Source of the DNA: Pseudohalioglobus sediminis
GTDB taxonomy: Bacteria > Pseudomonadota > Gammaproteobacteria > Pseudomonadales > Halieaceae
Reading direction: 5' to 3'
NCBI RefSeq assembly: GCF_008370495.1
Contig: NZ_VTUX01000003.1
Coordinates: 248,001-312,000, forward strand
DNA length: 64,000 nt
Shown: one piece after another, positions 1 through 8,827 of the stretch
How the letters are laid out: each line of letters begins with the position of its first letter
Position numbering within the stretch: position 1 is the stretch's first letter
The notes under the pieces: model-generated
Seen by the model: only the letters and a program-made list of their open reading frames with translations
What the model was told of the DNA's origin: nothing
Database searches by the model: none
Position numbers and translations under genes: made by a program

Positions 1-1233
1 CATGCCTCTGTTGCGGTTCCGGGCATGTTGCGCGCACTGGAGCTGGCGTGGCAGCGCCACGGCAGCCTGCCCTGGGCAGAGGTGTTGGCGCCGGCGGTGG
101 CCCTTGCACGCAGCGGCACCACTGCCAGCCAGACGCTGGACATGTGGCTGGGCATGGCCGGTCGCGCGGTATTTCACCAGCAACGTGAGAGTCGGGAGAC
201 GTTTTTCCCCGATGGCAGCACCCCGCTGCGCCAGGGCGATTTCTATAAACCGCCACACCTTGACCAGTCCCTCGAGCTGATTGCGCGGGAAGGGGCCGAC
301 GCCCTGTATTGCGGTGACCTGGGAGCGGCTTTCAGCAAGGAAATTCTCGGCAACAACGGCTACGTCACGCGCCAGGACCTGGCCGCGTACCGGGCCGAGG
401 TGCGCCAGCCGCTGCTGCTGCAGTCACACGGGTACCACCTCGCTCTCAACCCACCGCCCTCCATCGGCGGCGCTATGGCCGGTTCCATGGTCAATCTCTA
501 CGATGACCTGTGGCGGCAGGATATGAGCGAGGCAGAGCGCATCTTGCTGGTCGCGCGCATCCAGCGCACCATGTTCGACCTGCGTCACCGCGAAGGCTCA
601 GCACAGTGGAATGACGAGCGCGCGGCACACATTCTCGAGGCCGACTGGCTGCGCCGGTTTTTCCACAAGACGTTTTCACCAAACACCATGCATATGAGCG
701 TCGCCACGGGGGACGGTGCAGTGGTCGCCATCACCATGAGCAACGGCTACGGTTCCGGAATTTCCATTCCCGGCACTGGAATACCCACCAACAACAGCCT
801 GGGCGAGCCGGAGCTCAACCCGGCGGGTTACTTCCGCATACCCGCTGGCGGCAGGCTGGTGTCAAACATGTCACCCACCGTGGTCTGGCAGGACAATGGC
901 ATGGCGCTGGCCATGGGCTCGCCAGGGGCCAGCCGTATCACCACGACCATCCTGCAGGGCTGGATTCGACTCGGCTTTGAAGGCATGAGCTTCGAAGATA
1001 TGGTGCGGGCGCCGCGGCTGCACGTGGAGCGGATCAACGACGAATTCGTGGTGCAGCATGAGCCAGGGCTCGATGTCAGCCTGGCCGCACGGCACTTTCG
1101 CCTGCGCGCATTCGACCAGCCCGACATGTATTTCGGCGCCCTGAACGTCGCCGGAAGCGATGCCGATGGGCGCCTTCACGCACTCGCTGACACCCGTCGC
1201 CACGGCGCCCAATTCGTCTCCGAGCAGGCGTGA
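1..1233 (+). CDS. ggt: Gamma-glutamyltransferase, 5' truncated by the window edge
   Basis: The frame is open from base 1, so the start and roughly the first hundred residues (with any signal peptide) lie outside. The fragment opens with the family's VAVPG segment. The enzyme is an Ntn hydrolase that self-cleaves and transfers or hydrolyses gamma-glutamyl groups (glutathione and relatives) in the periplasm. The likely self-processing nucleophile is the Thr codon at 685-687 in NTMHMSV, giving a small subunit of about 182 residues, near the usual length. NMSPTVV matches the conserved SMSPT loop. The glycine-rich segment GTGIPTNNSLG departs from the usual GTGFLLNNEM, so substrate preference may differ. 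A serine hydrolase follows 58 bp downstream on the same strand. Confidence 0.88.
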   Translation, partial: HASVAVPGMLRALELAWQRHGSLPWAEVLAPAVALARSGTTASQTLDMWLGMAGRAVFHQQRESRETFFPDGSTPLRQGDFYKPPHLDQSLELIAREGADALYCGDLGAAFSKEILGNNGYVTRQDLAAYRAEVRQPLLLQSHGYHLALNPPPSIGGAMAGSMVNLYDDLWRQDMSEAERILLVARIQRTMFDLRHREGSAQWNDERAAHILEADWLRRFFHKTFSPNTMHMSVATGDGAVVAITMSNGYGSGISIPGTGIPTNNSLGEPELNPAGYFRIPAGGRLVSNMSPTVVWQDNGMALAMGSPGASRITTTILQGWIRLGFEGMSFEDMVRAPRLHVERINDEFVVQHEPGLDVSLAARHFRLRAFDQPDMYFGALNVAGSDADGRLHALADTRRHGAQFVSEQA

Positions 1234-1291
1234 TGCACAGGCGCCGCGAGTAAACTAGACTGCGCACTACACTTTCACGGAGCGCGCCGCC

Positions 1292-2506
1292 ATGCCCAGC
1301 ACCAGGACACACTACCTGCTTACCGTCATCGCCCTGTTATTCAGCCTGCAGGCATCCGGCCAGGGCGTGACCATTGGCGGTACGCCTGCCGATGGCGAGG
1401 CGGTAGGGCTGACCGCGATGTTTGCCGGTGATCGCTTTGAAAACTTCCGCCACATGGAGCGCTTTGTTCCGACCTCAGTAATGACGCCCTCTCCCATTCC
1501 CTGGGATCTGGGCGAGAACTACAACACCCTCGAGTACAGTGGCCCTTTCCTGGGGCAACCCACCAGCCTTGCCCGGTTCATGACCCTGTCTGCCACCTCG
1601 GCCCTGCTGGTGATAAAAGATGGTCGTATTATTCATGAGCAGTACGCCCATGGTGATTCCCGCGACAGCCTGCATGTCTCGTTTTCAGTCGCCAAGTCGT
1701 TTACTTCGGCGCTGCTGGGCATTGCCCTCGGGGAAGGCAGACTGGACAGCCTCGATGATCCGATCCGCAAGTATCTGCCCGAACTCACCAGCAAAACCTT
1801 CGACGGCGTGACCGTCGCGCACGTTCTGCAGATGTCATCCGGCGTACGCTTCAACGAGACCTACACCGACCCGGAGGCGGACATCAACAAGATGACCACC
1901 ATGGTCCCGCCGATGACCTACCTGGAGTACATCAATACGCTCGAGCGTGAACACCCCCCGGGCACTTTCAACCATTACGCCAGCATCAACACCCAGTTAT
2001 TGGGCATCCTGCTGGTAAAAGTTGCCGGTGAGTCCCTCACCAGCTATATGACCAGCCGACTGTGGCATCCGCTGGGCATGGAGCAAAAAGGCTTGTGGAC
2101 ACTCGACGAGCAGGGTTTCGAACTGGCCATGGGCGGCCTCGCGGCGTCGGCGCGCGACTACGCCAAGCTGGGGCTGCTCTATCTCCACAACGGCATGCGC
2201 GGCGATCAGCGCATTCTGCCCGAGGGCTGGGTCAAGGCCTCGGTGACGCCAAATGAAGCGCACCTCATGCCGGGAGACAACCCGGCCTCATCCAATGTTT
2301 CAGGCTATCAATACCAGTGGTGGACACCACGAGACTGGGACGGTGATTTCCTCGCCCGCGGCATCTGGGGGCAAAACATCTATGTGCATCCACGCAACCG
2401 CGTGGTGATTGTCAAACTGGCCGCCGACCAGAAAAACTTTGATCCGCGCTACAAACTGGCCTACGTGGACTACCTGCAGGACCTGGCCCAGTCGCTTGGC
2501 GAGTAA
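1292..2506 (+). CDS. Secreted serine hydrolase of the beta-lactamase class C / esterase family
   Basis: 404 residues with an N-terminal signal peptide (hydrophobic run around residues 8-20 ending near ASG), so the product is probably periplasmic. The catalytic SxxK is SVAK at residues 132-135 and the second-motif tyrosine is in NHYAS near residue 229. This is the layout of PBP-like esterases and 6-aminohexanoate-dimer hydrolase (NylB) relatives rather than of true cephalosporinases. Family members hydrolyse esters, amides or D-peptides; the substrate cannot be read from sequence. A GGAG lies about 10 nt before the ATG. The gene follows the gamma-glutamyltransferase and converges with msrA 9 bp downstream. 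Confidence 0.82.
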   Translation: MPSTRTHYLLTVIALLFSLQASGQGVTIGGTPADGEAVGLTAMFAGDRFENFRHMERFVPTSVMTPSPIPWDLGENYNTLEYSGPFLGQPTSLARFMTLSATSALLVIKDGRIIHEQYAHGDSRDSLHVSFSVAKSFTSALLGIALGEGRLDSLDDPIRKYLPELTSKTFDGVTVAHVLQMSSGVRFNETYTDPEADINKMTTMVPPMTYLEYINTLEREHPPGTFNHYASINTQLLGILLVKVAGESLTSYMTSRLWHPLGMEQKGLWTLDEQGFELAMGGLAASARDYAKLGLLYLHNGMRGDQRILPEGWVKASVTPNEAHLMPGDNPASSNVSGYQYQWWTPRDWDGDFLARGIWGQNIYVHPRNRVVIVKLAADQKNFDPRYKLAYVDYLQDLAQSLGE

Positions 2507-2515
2507 AGCCGGCGA

Positions 2516-3094
2516 TCAGTGTGCCGCGGCCTCGCCCCAGATTTCCTTGGTACGCTGGTCGCGGCCACAGTTCCAGCGGTAGTAGTTGTAGCGCACGGGG
2601 TTCTTCAGGTAGTAATCCTGGTGGTATTCCTCCACCGGCCAGAACTCCGTGACGTCACGAATTTCGGTGTGTACAGTCTGCCCCGGAAAACGCTCAACCA
2701 CCCGTTGCTTTGATTGCTCGGCCAGGGCCCGCTGCCCGGTGTCAGCAGGAAAAATGGCGCTGCGGTAACTGAAACCCTTGTCGCAGAACTGCCCTGCATT
2801 GTCGAAGGGATCGATACTCACCCAGAACAGGTCCAGCAACTCGCGGTAGCTGATCACCTCCGGGTTGAAGGTGACCTTTATCGCCTCGAAGTGCCCCTCG
2901 TGATTACCCTTGTAGGTCGGGTTGGCGAGCGTGCCCCCGGTGAACCCCGAGACCACATCGAGCACGCCGTCCTGCTCCTGGTAGTTTGACTCCATGCACC
3001 AGAAACAACCACCTGCGAAGTAAGCCACTTCCGTATCGGCTCTCGCGCCGGACGCAAGTATCACGAAAAAAGTCAAAAACAGGGCCTTGTACAT
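2516..3094 (-). CDS. msrA: Peptide-methionine (S)-S-oxide reductase, exported form
   Basis: 192 residues. The first ~19 form a signal peptide (hydrophobic core then SGARAD), indicating a periplasmic enzyme instead of the usual cytosolic one. The MsrA signature FAGGCFWCMES at about residues 26-36 holds the nucleophilic Cys30; a later Cys in RWNCGRD is a candidate resolving cysteine. GGTLANPTYKG and the HEGHFEAIKV segment are typical of the family. It reduces methionine-S-sulfoxide in proteins, here repairing oxidised envelope proteins. No MsrB is adjacent. It converges with the upstream hydrolase. Confidence 0.93.
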   Translation of the reverse strand: MYKALFLTFFVILASGARADTEVAYFAGGCFWCMESNYQEQDGVLDVVSGFTGGTLANPTYKGNHEGHFEAIKVTFNPEVISYRELLDLFWVSIDPFDNAGQFCDKGFSYRSAIFPADTGQRALAEQSKQRVVERFPGQTVHTEIRDVTEFWPVEEYHQDYYLKNPVRYNYYRWNCGRDQRTKEIWGEAAAH

Positions 3095-3236
3095 GGTTTG
3101 CTCCGAAGATCAGTGGTCCATGCATTGACCACAGTATGGCGAGGCAGTTCAATATCTGCGGGTACGGACTTTTCTTCACCGGTAATTCAAGGATAATGCA
3201 GGCCCGTCGCCCTGTTGCAAAGAGAGCACCCCGGCA

Positions 3237-4091
3237 TTGACCACATCATCCGACTATAAGGTCTCGCACGCTGACGAGCCTGCACAAGACTTGCGCGAGC
3301 GCTTCGCCGAGGACGGTTACCTGTTCCTCAAGCGCGCGGTCGCAGCGGACGACTGCGATGCCCTGCGCACGGCGATGCTGGATGTGTTGCACCCGCATGT
3401 CACTTGGGACCCGGTGCAGGCCAAGCCGCTGCTCACGGGCCAGCCCTTTTACGAGACCGATGCCATCTGGGACCAGGTATACCCGAGGATACAGCGGCTG
3501 GAAGCGTTCCACCGGTTTTTCCACAGCCCTGCCATGCTGCGATTGATGGAACGCATACAGGGCCGCAGGCCATGGGTATACCCCATCAAGATGGCTCGCG
3601 TGGCCACGCCGCGCATGCTGGGCTATGAGACCCCGCCGCACCAGGATGCTTACTCTCACCATGCCGGGCCCACCATGGCCGGCATCTGGGTGGCCCTGCA
3701 CGATGTCGATGCCTCCATGGGGCGCGTGACCGTCCTGCCCGGCTCGCACAAGGGTGGCGTGAGAGACGTGTTCCAGGCGCAGGGAGTTGGCGGTGTACAG
3801 TGCGAAATCTACGAACACGAAACGCACTGGCACGTCTCCGATTTCGAGAAAGGTGATGTGCTGATTTTCAATTCGGCTACCGTGCATCGCGCGGAACCGA
3901 ATACGGCCGCAGACAAGGTGCGTATCAGCGTGGACACCCGCTTTTGTGACTACGGCGCCCCCGTATTCTCCACCAACCTGGAACCACATCACGGCTGGCG
4001 GATAGAGGGGCTTGACTGGGAAAATATCTACGCTGGCTGGAAAAGCCGTGATGAGCAGTATTACTGGGAGTCCTACCCCAATACATTCTAG
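3237..4091 (+). CDS. Phytanoyl-CoA dioxygenase (PhyH) family protein
   Basis: 284 residues, starting at TTG (3237) with a purine-rich AAGAGAG about 10 nt upstream; no ATG is available before conserved sequence. The Fe(II) facial triad is visible: HQD in PHQDAYSHH and the distal His in TVHRAEPN, followed by the arginine that binds 2-oxoglutarate (VRISVDTRF). PGSHKGG is the usual PhyH loop. Members hydroxylate acyl-CoAs or small molecules in the cytoplasm using 2-oxoglutarate and O2. It precedes a biotin-dependent carboxyltransferase by 53 bp, so the two may be co-transcribed. The substrate is unknown. Confidence 0.82.
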   Translation: MTTSSDYKVSHADEPAQDLRERFAEDGYLFLKRAVAADDCDALRTAMLDVLHPHVTWDPVQAKPLLTGQPFYETDAIWDQVYPRIQRLEAFHRFFHSPAMLRLMERIQGRRPWVYPIKMARVATPRMLGYETPPHQDAYSHHAGPTMAGIWVALHDVDASMGRVTVLPGSHKGGVRDVFQAQGVGGVQCEIYEHETHWHVSDFEKGDVLIFNSATVHRAEPNTAADKVRISVDTRFCDYGAPVFSTNLEPHHGWRIEGLDWENIYAGWKSRDEQYYWESYPNTF

Positions 4092-4144
4092 CGAGTGCAG
4101 CCCAGAGCTGCATTCGAGCCGACAACTACTTCGCAGGCGCAGCT

Positions 4145-5929
4145 ATGCACGAAACCCCTACCCCTGTCTTTCCTCCCATGGCCGCCGCTATCGTCAGTAT
4201 TGATGTCGCGGTCGGGGATACCGTGGTCGCGGGCCAACGCCTCGCCACGGTGGAATCAATGAAGCTGCAATCACCGGTCATGTCACCCACGGCCGGCACC
4301 GTAAACGAGATCCGCGTGCAGGTCGGGCAGACGGTACAGGTCGATGCCGTGCTCATGGAACTACTGCCCGCCAGCGGAGGCACCGATGTCGATACCGGCG
4401 GTGCTGCGCCAGACGCGATTGGCAGCAACCTGCAGGCGCTGCAGGATTTCCAGCACCAACAGGCGATGACCCTGGATGCCGCCCGCCCGCAGGCGGCAGA
4501 AAAGCGGCACGCCAAAGGCTATCGCACCGCTCGCGAAAACCTGGCAGACCTCGTCGACGCCGGTTCATTTGTTGAGTACGGGCAACTGGCGGTTGCCGCA
4601 CAACGGGGTAGGCGCGATATCCAGGACCTGCGCGAGAACACACCGGCGGACGGCGTCATTACCGGACTGGCCTCCATCAACGCTGACCTCTTCGACCGGG
4701 AGAACAGCGCCGCGGCGGTCATAGTCAACGACTACTCCGTGTTGGCCGGCACGCAGGGTTTCTACCATCACCTCAAACTGGACCGGATCATCGGCATTGC
4801 GCGCGCCAGGCAGTTACCGGCGATCATGTACACAGAGGGTGGCGGTGGCAGGCCCGGCGACACCGATGTACAGATCGGCGGCGGTGGCCTGGATGTGAAT
4901 TCCTTTGTTGAGTGGGCACGCCTGAGCGAGGAGGTGCTCACCATCGCCGTCAACAACGGCTACTGCTTCGCCGGCAATGCCGCCCTGTTCGGCTGCGCTG
5001 ATATACGCATTGCCACACGCAAGTCCTGGATAGGCATGGCCGGCCCCGCCATGATTGAAGGTGGCGGACTGGGCACCTACGCGCCCACTGAAATCGGCCC
5101 TATCGACGTGCAGCAACGCAACGCCGTTGTCGATATCGTGGCCGCGGACGAAGCAGAAGCCACGGCACTGGCCCGCAGGGTGCTGGGCTATGCCCAGGGG
5201 ACGCTGCAGGAATGGCGCTGCGCCGACCAGGACGCCCTGCGCACGGCGCTGCCTGCAGATCGCCGCTTTGCCTATGACGTGCGTGACATCATCCGCGTGG
5301 TGGCAGACAGCGACAGCTTCCTCGAATTGACGCCGGGTTTCGGCAGCGCCCTGGTCAGCGGATTCATACGCATCGAGGGCAGGCCCATGGGTCTGATCGC
5401 AAACGATTGCCGCTTCCTGGGCGGCGCCCTTGACTGCGAGGCTGCCGATAAGGCGGCGCGATTCTTCAGCCTGTGTAGCAAACTCGGCCTGCCAGTGGTG
5501 TCGCTATGTGATACGCCCGGGTTTATGGTGGGACCGGAGAGCGAGGAGCAAGGCGCCGCGCGACGCATGGGCAAGCTGTTCCGGGCCGGTGCCAAACTGC
5601 GGATACCGGTGATTACCATTATTTTACGCAAAGCCTATGGACTGGGCGCAATGGCAATGGCCGGCGGCAGTTTCAAGGTGCCGGTGATCACCGCGGCCTG
5701 GCCCAGCGGCGAAACCGGGCCCATGGGTCTTGAGGGCGCGGTCAAGTTGGGCTTCAAGAAAGAATTGCAGGCGGCGCAGGACGACGCAGCCAGGGAGGCA
5801 CTTTTAAACCGCCTGCTCGACAGCCTGTACGAAAAAGGCAAGGCCACAGAGTCGGCCGCTGCCACTGAACTGGATGCCGTCATCGACCCGGCGCAGACCC
5901 GCCAGGTAATACTGAACGCAATCGGTTGA
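4145..5929 (+). CDS. Biotinyl domain-carboxyltransferase fusion of an acyl-CoA carboxylase
   Basis: 594 residues. Residues 1-75 form a biotinyl (BCCP) domain with the biotin-accepting lysine in VESMKLQSP at about K40; the rest is a full carboxyltransferase of the propionyl-/acetyl-CoA carboxylase beta type, including the oxyanion-hole glycine segments GGGGRPGD, GMAGPAMIEGGGLG and RKAYGLGAMAM. It should carry CO2 on biotin and transfer it to an acyl-CoA. The biotin carboxylase subunit is absent from the whole window, and an N-terminal BCCP directly on the transferase is an uncommon order. It follows the PhyH gene at short distance. Alternative substrates (propionyl-, methylcrotonyl- or longer acyl-CoA) cannot be separated from sequence. 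Confidence 0.85.
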   Translation: MHETPTPVFPPMAAAIVSIDVAVGDTVVAGQRLATVESMKLQSPVMSPTAGTVNEIRVQVGQTVQVDAVLMELLPASGGTDVDTGGAAPDAIGSNLQALQDFQHQQAMTLDAARPQAAEKRHAKGYRTARENLADLVDAGSFVEYGQLAVAAQRGRRDIQDLRENTPADGVITGLASINADLFDRENSAAAVIVNDYSVLAGTQGFYHHLKLDRIIGIARARQLPAIMYTEGGGGRPGDTDVQIGGGGLDVNSFVEWARLSEEVLTIAVNNGYCFAGNAALFGCADIRIATRKSWIGMAGPAMIEGGGLGTYAPTEIGPIDVQQRNAVVDIVAADEAEATALARRVLGYAQGTLQEWRCADQDALRTALPADRRFAYDVRDIIRVVADSDSFLELTPGFGSALVSGFIRIEGRPMGLIANDCRFLGGALDCEAADKAARFFSLCSKLGLPVVSLCDTPGFMVGPESEEQGAARRMGKLFRAGAKLRIPVITIILRKAYGLGAMAMAGGSFKVPVITAAWPSGETGPMGLEGAVKLGFKKELQAAQDDAAREALLNRLLDSLYEKGKATESAAATELDAVIDPAQTRQVILNAIG

Positions 5930-6048
5930 ATCGCTGGTCACGCTCGCCGGCAGCTTGCCGCTGCAAAACCACGGCAAACGGCCGCACGACTTGCGTCCGG
6001 AGGCACGACGCAGAATTGGCGACGGAAAGCTAACTTTTGCGACACGAT

Positions 6049-6076
6049 TTGCATTCCCCCGACCATGGTCTATAAA
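6049..6076 (+). promoter_or_regulatory. Candidate sigma-70 promoter for the small gene at 6106
   Basis: TTGCAT (6049-6054) and TATAAA (6071-6076) are separated by 16 bases in an otherwise featureless gap, about 30 bases before the start of the small protein. Pattern match only; no operator is evident. Confidence 0.4.
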
Positions 6077-6105
6077 TAGCTTTTGCGAGCAGGGAGGCGC
6101 ACGCA

Positions 6106-6306
6106 ATGGAACTGATTGATCACACGCCGGAAAGCGTGGATATTCATCTGGACAGGCATGAACTGGACACCCTGTTGGTGCTGGTCGAAGAAGGCAGGTT
6201 GTCTCTAAACAGGCAGGAGCCGACAAGTCAGGCCCTGGATGAACTGTTGCGCACTGCCCTGGCCATGATGAACCACTCAAACAAGCAAGACGCTACGCAT
6301 CACTAG
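6106..6306 (+). CDS. Small acidic hypothetical protein
   Basis: 66 residues, no family recognised. The start has a good ribosome site (AGGGAG 8-13 bases upstream) and a plausible promoter, which argues for expression. The sequence is hydrophilic, with a predicted helix around residues 18-30 (ELDTLLVLVEEGRL) and another around 44-55, a two-helix layout often seen in small regulators or adaptors. It sits alone between the carboxylase gene and the wax-ester block, with about 130 bp to the next start. No function is assigned. Confidence 0.55.
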   Translation: MELIDHTPESVDIHLDRHELDTLLVLVEEGRLSLNRQEPTSQALDELLRTALAMMNHSNKQDATHH

Positions 6307-6440
6307 CGCCCCACTTCCAGACAGGGTCACTTGCAGGGGGACCCGGTCGCGCCCAACCAGACCGTTTTTTTCGCTTTCGATCAAGCCTCTGTGCGCAGTT
6401 TCGCGTATTCTTGTCATTTTACCCGCGCGGAGATCTGCTT

Positions 6441-8750
6441 ATGAAACGCGTCGTCAGTATCAGTCTGGGACCCGGTGACCTGGATGTAAGCTTCAGGAAC
6501 CGCTTTCTCGGCGAGACCTTTGCAGTAACGCGTATCGGCACGGACAAGGACCAGGACCGGGCGGCCACCCTGGTGCAAGAACATCGCGATCGCGTTGACG
6601 CCCTCGGCCTGGGCATGGTCCGCGAGCACTACACCGTGGGTACGGATCGTTTCATCCAGCCGGCAACAAGGAAACTGGAAGCCCTTGCCGGGCAGACATC
6701 CATCACCACAGGCGCGAGGCTGCGCGAGATCGTGCAGGAATGGACCCTGCGCTCGGCCATGCTGGAACTGGGCAATATCTTTAACAACGCCAAGGTGCTG
6801 TTTCTCTCCGGCACACTCAATTACCGTCTCGCCTCGGTGCTGGCCGAATACACGGACAACCTCACTTTCGCCGACCCGGTAGCGCAGTTTGGCCTGCCCA
6901 ACCTGCTGCACTCACTGCGTGCGCTGGAGCGCTACGCCAGCGGCAGCCATCCGATTTTGCGCCTGGATGGCGGCAAGGACCGCATTCCCTCAGTGGCGCC
7001 TTTCACGTTCTTCAATCACCTCGTGTTACGCCGGGCAGTCAGGGACGCGCACGTCGTGGTCGCCCCCTACGAGCAGCTGCAGCACTACGGTAAACGCGAA
7101 CTTGAGGGCAAGACCGTTATCACCTCCACGGTGTCTGATGAACGCCTGGCGGAATTGCGCGACAAAGGCGTCAGGCTGGTACTGGACTGCAGCATACAGC
7201 CGTTCAAACACACTGTCGGGCTGAACGTCATTGATGCCATGATCATCGCAGCGCTGGACAAACCGGCTACAGAGATCAGTCATGACGACTACCTGGAGAT
7301 TTTCACTGACCTGGAACTGAAACCGCGATTGCTTTACCCCACACCGGGGCGCAAGCACATCAATCGCTTTGCCTTTGTCATCCATCCCCTGTCGCAGCAA
7401 TATCTAAAGCATCTCAAGCCCCTGGAAATGCTGTCGCGGGTGTCGCCGCAGCCGGTAATGGACCTGGTGGAAAAGGCCGTTGCCTACACCCCGCCGTTCG
7501 TCTACAGCAAAGTTGAGGGCATTCGCTCACCCGATGGGGTGGAAGCCGAAGGCTGGCTCATCATCGTGGGCGGCACGCCAAAGGAAATCATGAGCCACAC
7601 GCCGGAGTTCACCTACCGTCGCCTGCTGGCTGCTGCGGACATCGCCAAGGATCTCGGTGCACAGATAATGGGTCTGGGCGCCTTTACCAAGGTGGTTGGC
7701 GATGCCGGCGTTACCGTGGCCAAGCGCGCGCCGCTGCCGATCACCACGGGTAACAGTTACAGCGCCTCCGGGGCACTGTGGGCCGCGCATGACGCGGTAC
7801 AGCGCCTTGGCCTGGTGAAACTGGAAAAGGGCAAGAAAGTGCAGGGCAAGGCCATGGTGGTTGGCGCCACCGGAGCCATTGGCGCGGCCTGTGCCCGACT
7901 GCTGGCCAGGACCGCGGAGGAACTGCACCTGGTATCACCGGAGGCGGCCAAACTGTTGATACTGGAGAAGTCGATTCTGCGGGAATCTCCCGGCGTGAAG
8001 CTGGTGCTGTCTTCCTACGCCGATTCCGATGCCAGTATCGGCGACATGGACATGATCGTCACCGCCACCTCCGGTGCGGGCAAGAAAATTCTCGACATCA
8101 TGCAGGTCAAGCCGGGCTGCGTCATCACAGATGTGGCCCGCCCTCTCGACCTCTCCCCCGAGGACGTGGCCAAGCGCCCGGATGTACTGGTTATAGAGTC
8201 CGGCGAAATCGCGCTGCCGGGTGACATCAATATGAAGTCAATCGGCTTCGACGACCGCAATGTGGTCTACGCCTGCCTGGCCGAGACCATTGTGCTTGCC
8301 CTCGAGGGCCGTTTCGAGAACTTTACCCTGGGTCGCAACCTGGAGTGGGAAAAAGTACACGAAATATACAAACTGGGACTCAAGCACGGCATGCAGCTGG
8401 CCGCGATCTCCGGCGTCAATGGCGTTTACTCGGACGCCGATATCGCCGCCGTACGCAAACGTGCCCTGACAGCGCGCAAGCAAATTGCATCAACTGACAA
8501 AGCTTCCGGGAAAACCAGCTCACGGTCGGGCAAATCGCGCAAAGGCAAGTCCCAGCCCGGCAAGTCCGCGGCGCGCAGATCCCCAGCCGGGAAGTCTCGC
8601 ACCACCGATTCAAAGCGAGGTAAAAGCGCAGGCAGAAAAGGCGGGGCAAGTCAGTCGTCCACGCGGTCGTCTTCCCAGCGCAAGTCCGGCACAGGCGCAT
8701 CACCAAAAAAAGCCTCTCGCGGCTCCCGCTCCGGAGGCAAGACGCGCTGA
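6441..8750 (+). CDS. Acyl-ACP-reductase-like dehydrogenase with novel N-terminal domain and Lys/Ser-rich tail
   Basis: 769 residues from the ATG at 6441, chosen over an upstream TTG at 6411 because GGAG lies 8 bases before it. Residues ~380-690 resemble cyanobacterial long-chain acyl-ACP reductase: a Rossmann motif VVGATGAIG (475-481), ITTGNSYSA, a Cys at 612 in the VYACLAETI context that matches the acyl-thioester cysteine of that enzyme, and NFTLGRN near the end. Residues 1-~370 match nothing I recognise. Residues ~695-769 are a low-complexity tail of repeated GKS/SRS units. It lies before a fatty acyl-CoA reductase and wax synthases, so fatty aldehyde formation for wax esters is the best inference. 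Confidence 0.72.
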   Translation: MKRVVSISLGPGDLDVSFRNRFLGETFAVTRIGTDKDQDRAATLVQEHRDRVDALGLGMVREHYTVGTDRFIQPATRKLEALAGQTSITTGARLREIVQEWTLRSAMLELGNIFNNAKVLFLSGTLNYRLASVLAEYTDNLTFADPVAQFGLPNLLHSLRALERYASGSHPILRLDGGKDRIPSVAPFTFFNHLVLRRAVRDAHVVVAPYEQLQHYGKRELEGKTVITSTVSDERLAELRDKGVRLVLDCSIQPFKHTVGLNVIDAMIIAALDKPATEISHDDYLEIFTDLELKPRLLYPTPGRKHINRFAFVIHPLSQQYLKHLKPLEMLSRVSPQPVMDLVEKAVAYTPPFVYSKVEGIRSPDGVEAEGWLIIVGGTPKEIMSHTPEFTYRRLLAAADIAKDLGAQIMGLGAFTKVVGDAGVTVAKRAPLPITTGNSYSASGALWAAHDAVQRLGLVKLEKGKKVQGKAMVVGATGAIGAACARLLARTAEELHLVSPEAAKLLILEKSILRESPGVKLVLSSYADSDASIGDMDMIVTATSGAGKKILDIMQVKPGCVITDVARPLDLSPEDVAKRPDVLVIESGEIALPGDINMKSIGFDDRNVVYACLAETIVLALEGRFENFTLGRNLEWEKVHEIYKLGLKHGMQLAAISGVNGVYSDADIAAVRKRALTARKQIASTDKASGKTSSRSGKSRKGKSQPGKSAARRSPAGKSRTTDSKRGKSAGRKGGASQSSTRSSSQRKSGTGASPKKASRGSRSGGKTR

Positions 8751-8776
8751 AATATGCTGTACTAAGCTAACCTTTC

Positions 8777-8795
8777 GGCGCTACATTGTAGCGCC
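8777..8795 (+). other. Intercistronic hairpin
   Basis: Perfect 8-bp arms GGCGCTAC and GTAGCGCC around a 3-base loop, between the reductase-like gene and the fatty acyl-CoA reductase. There is no long T-run, so it may act as an mRNA-processing or attenuating stem rather than a full terminator. Confidence 0.45.
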
Positions 8796-8827
8796 ATGCT
8801 TTCTTGAACCTGCATACGAGGATAACA

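Noticed and set aside
3246-3992. Long antisense frame within the PhyH gene
   Set aside because: A shadow of the real coding strand, which carries the complete metal-binding motifs.
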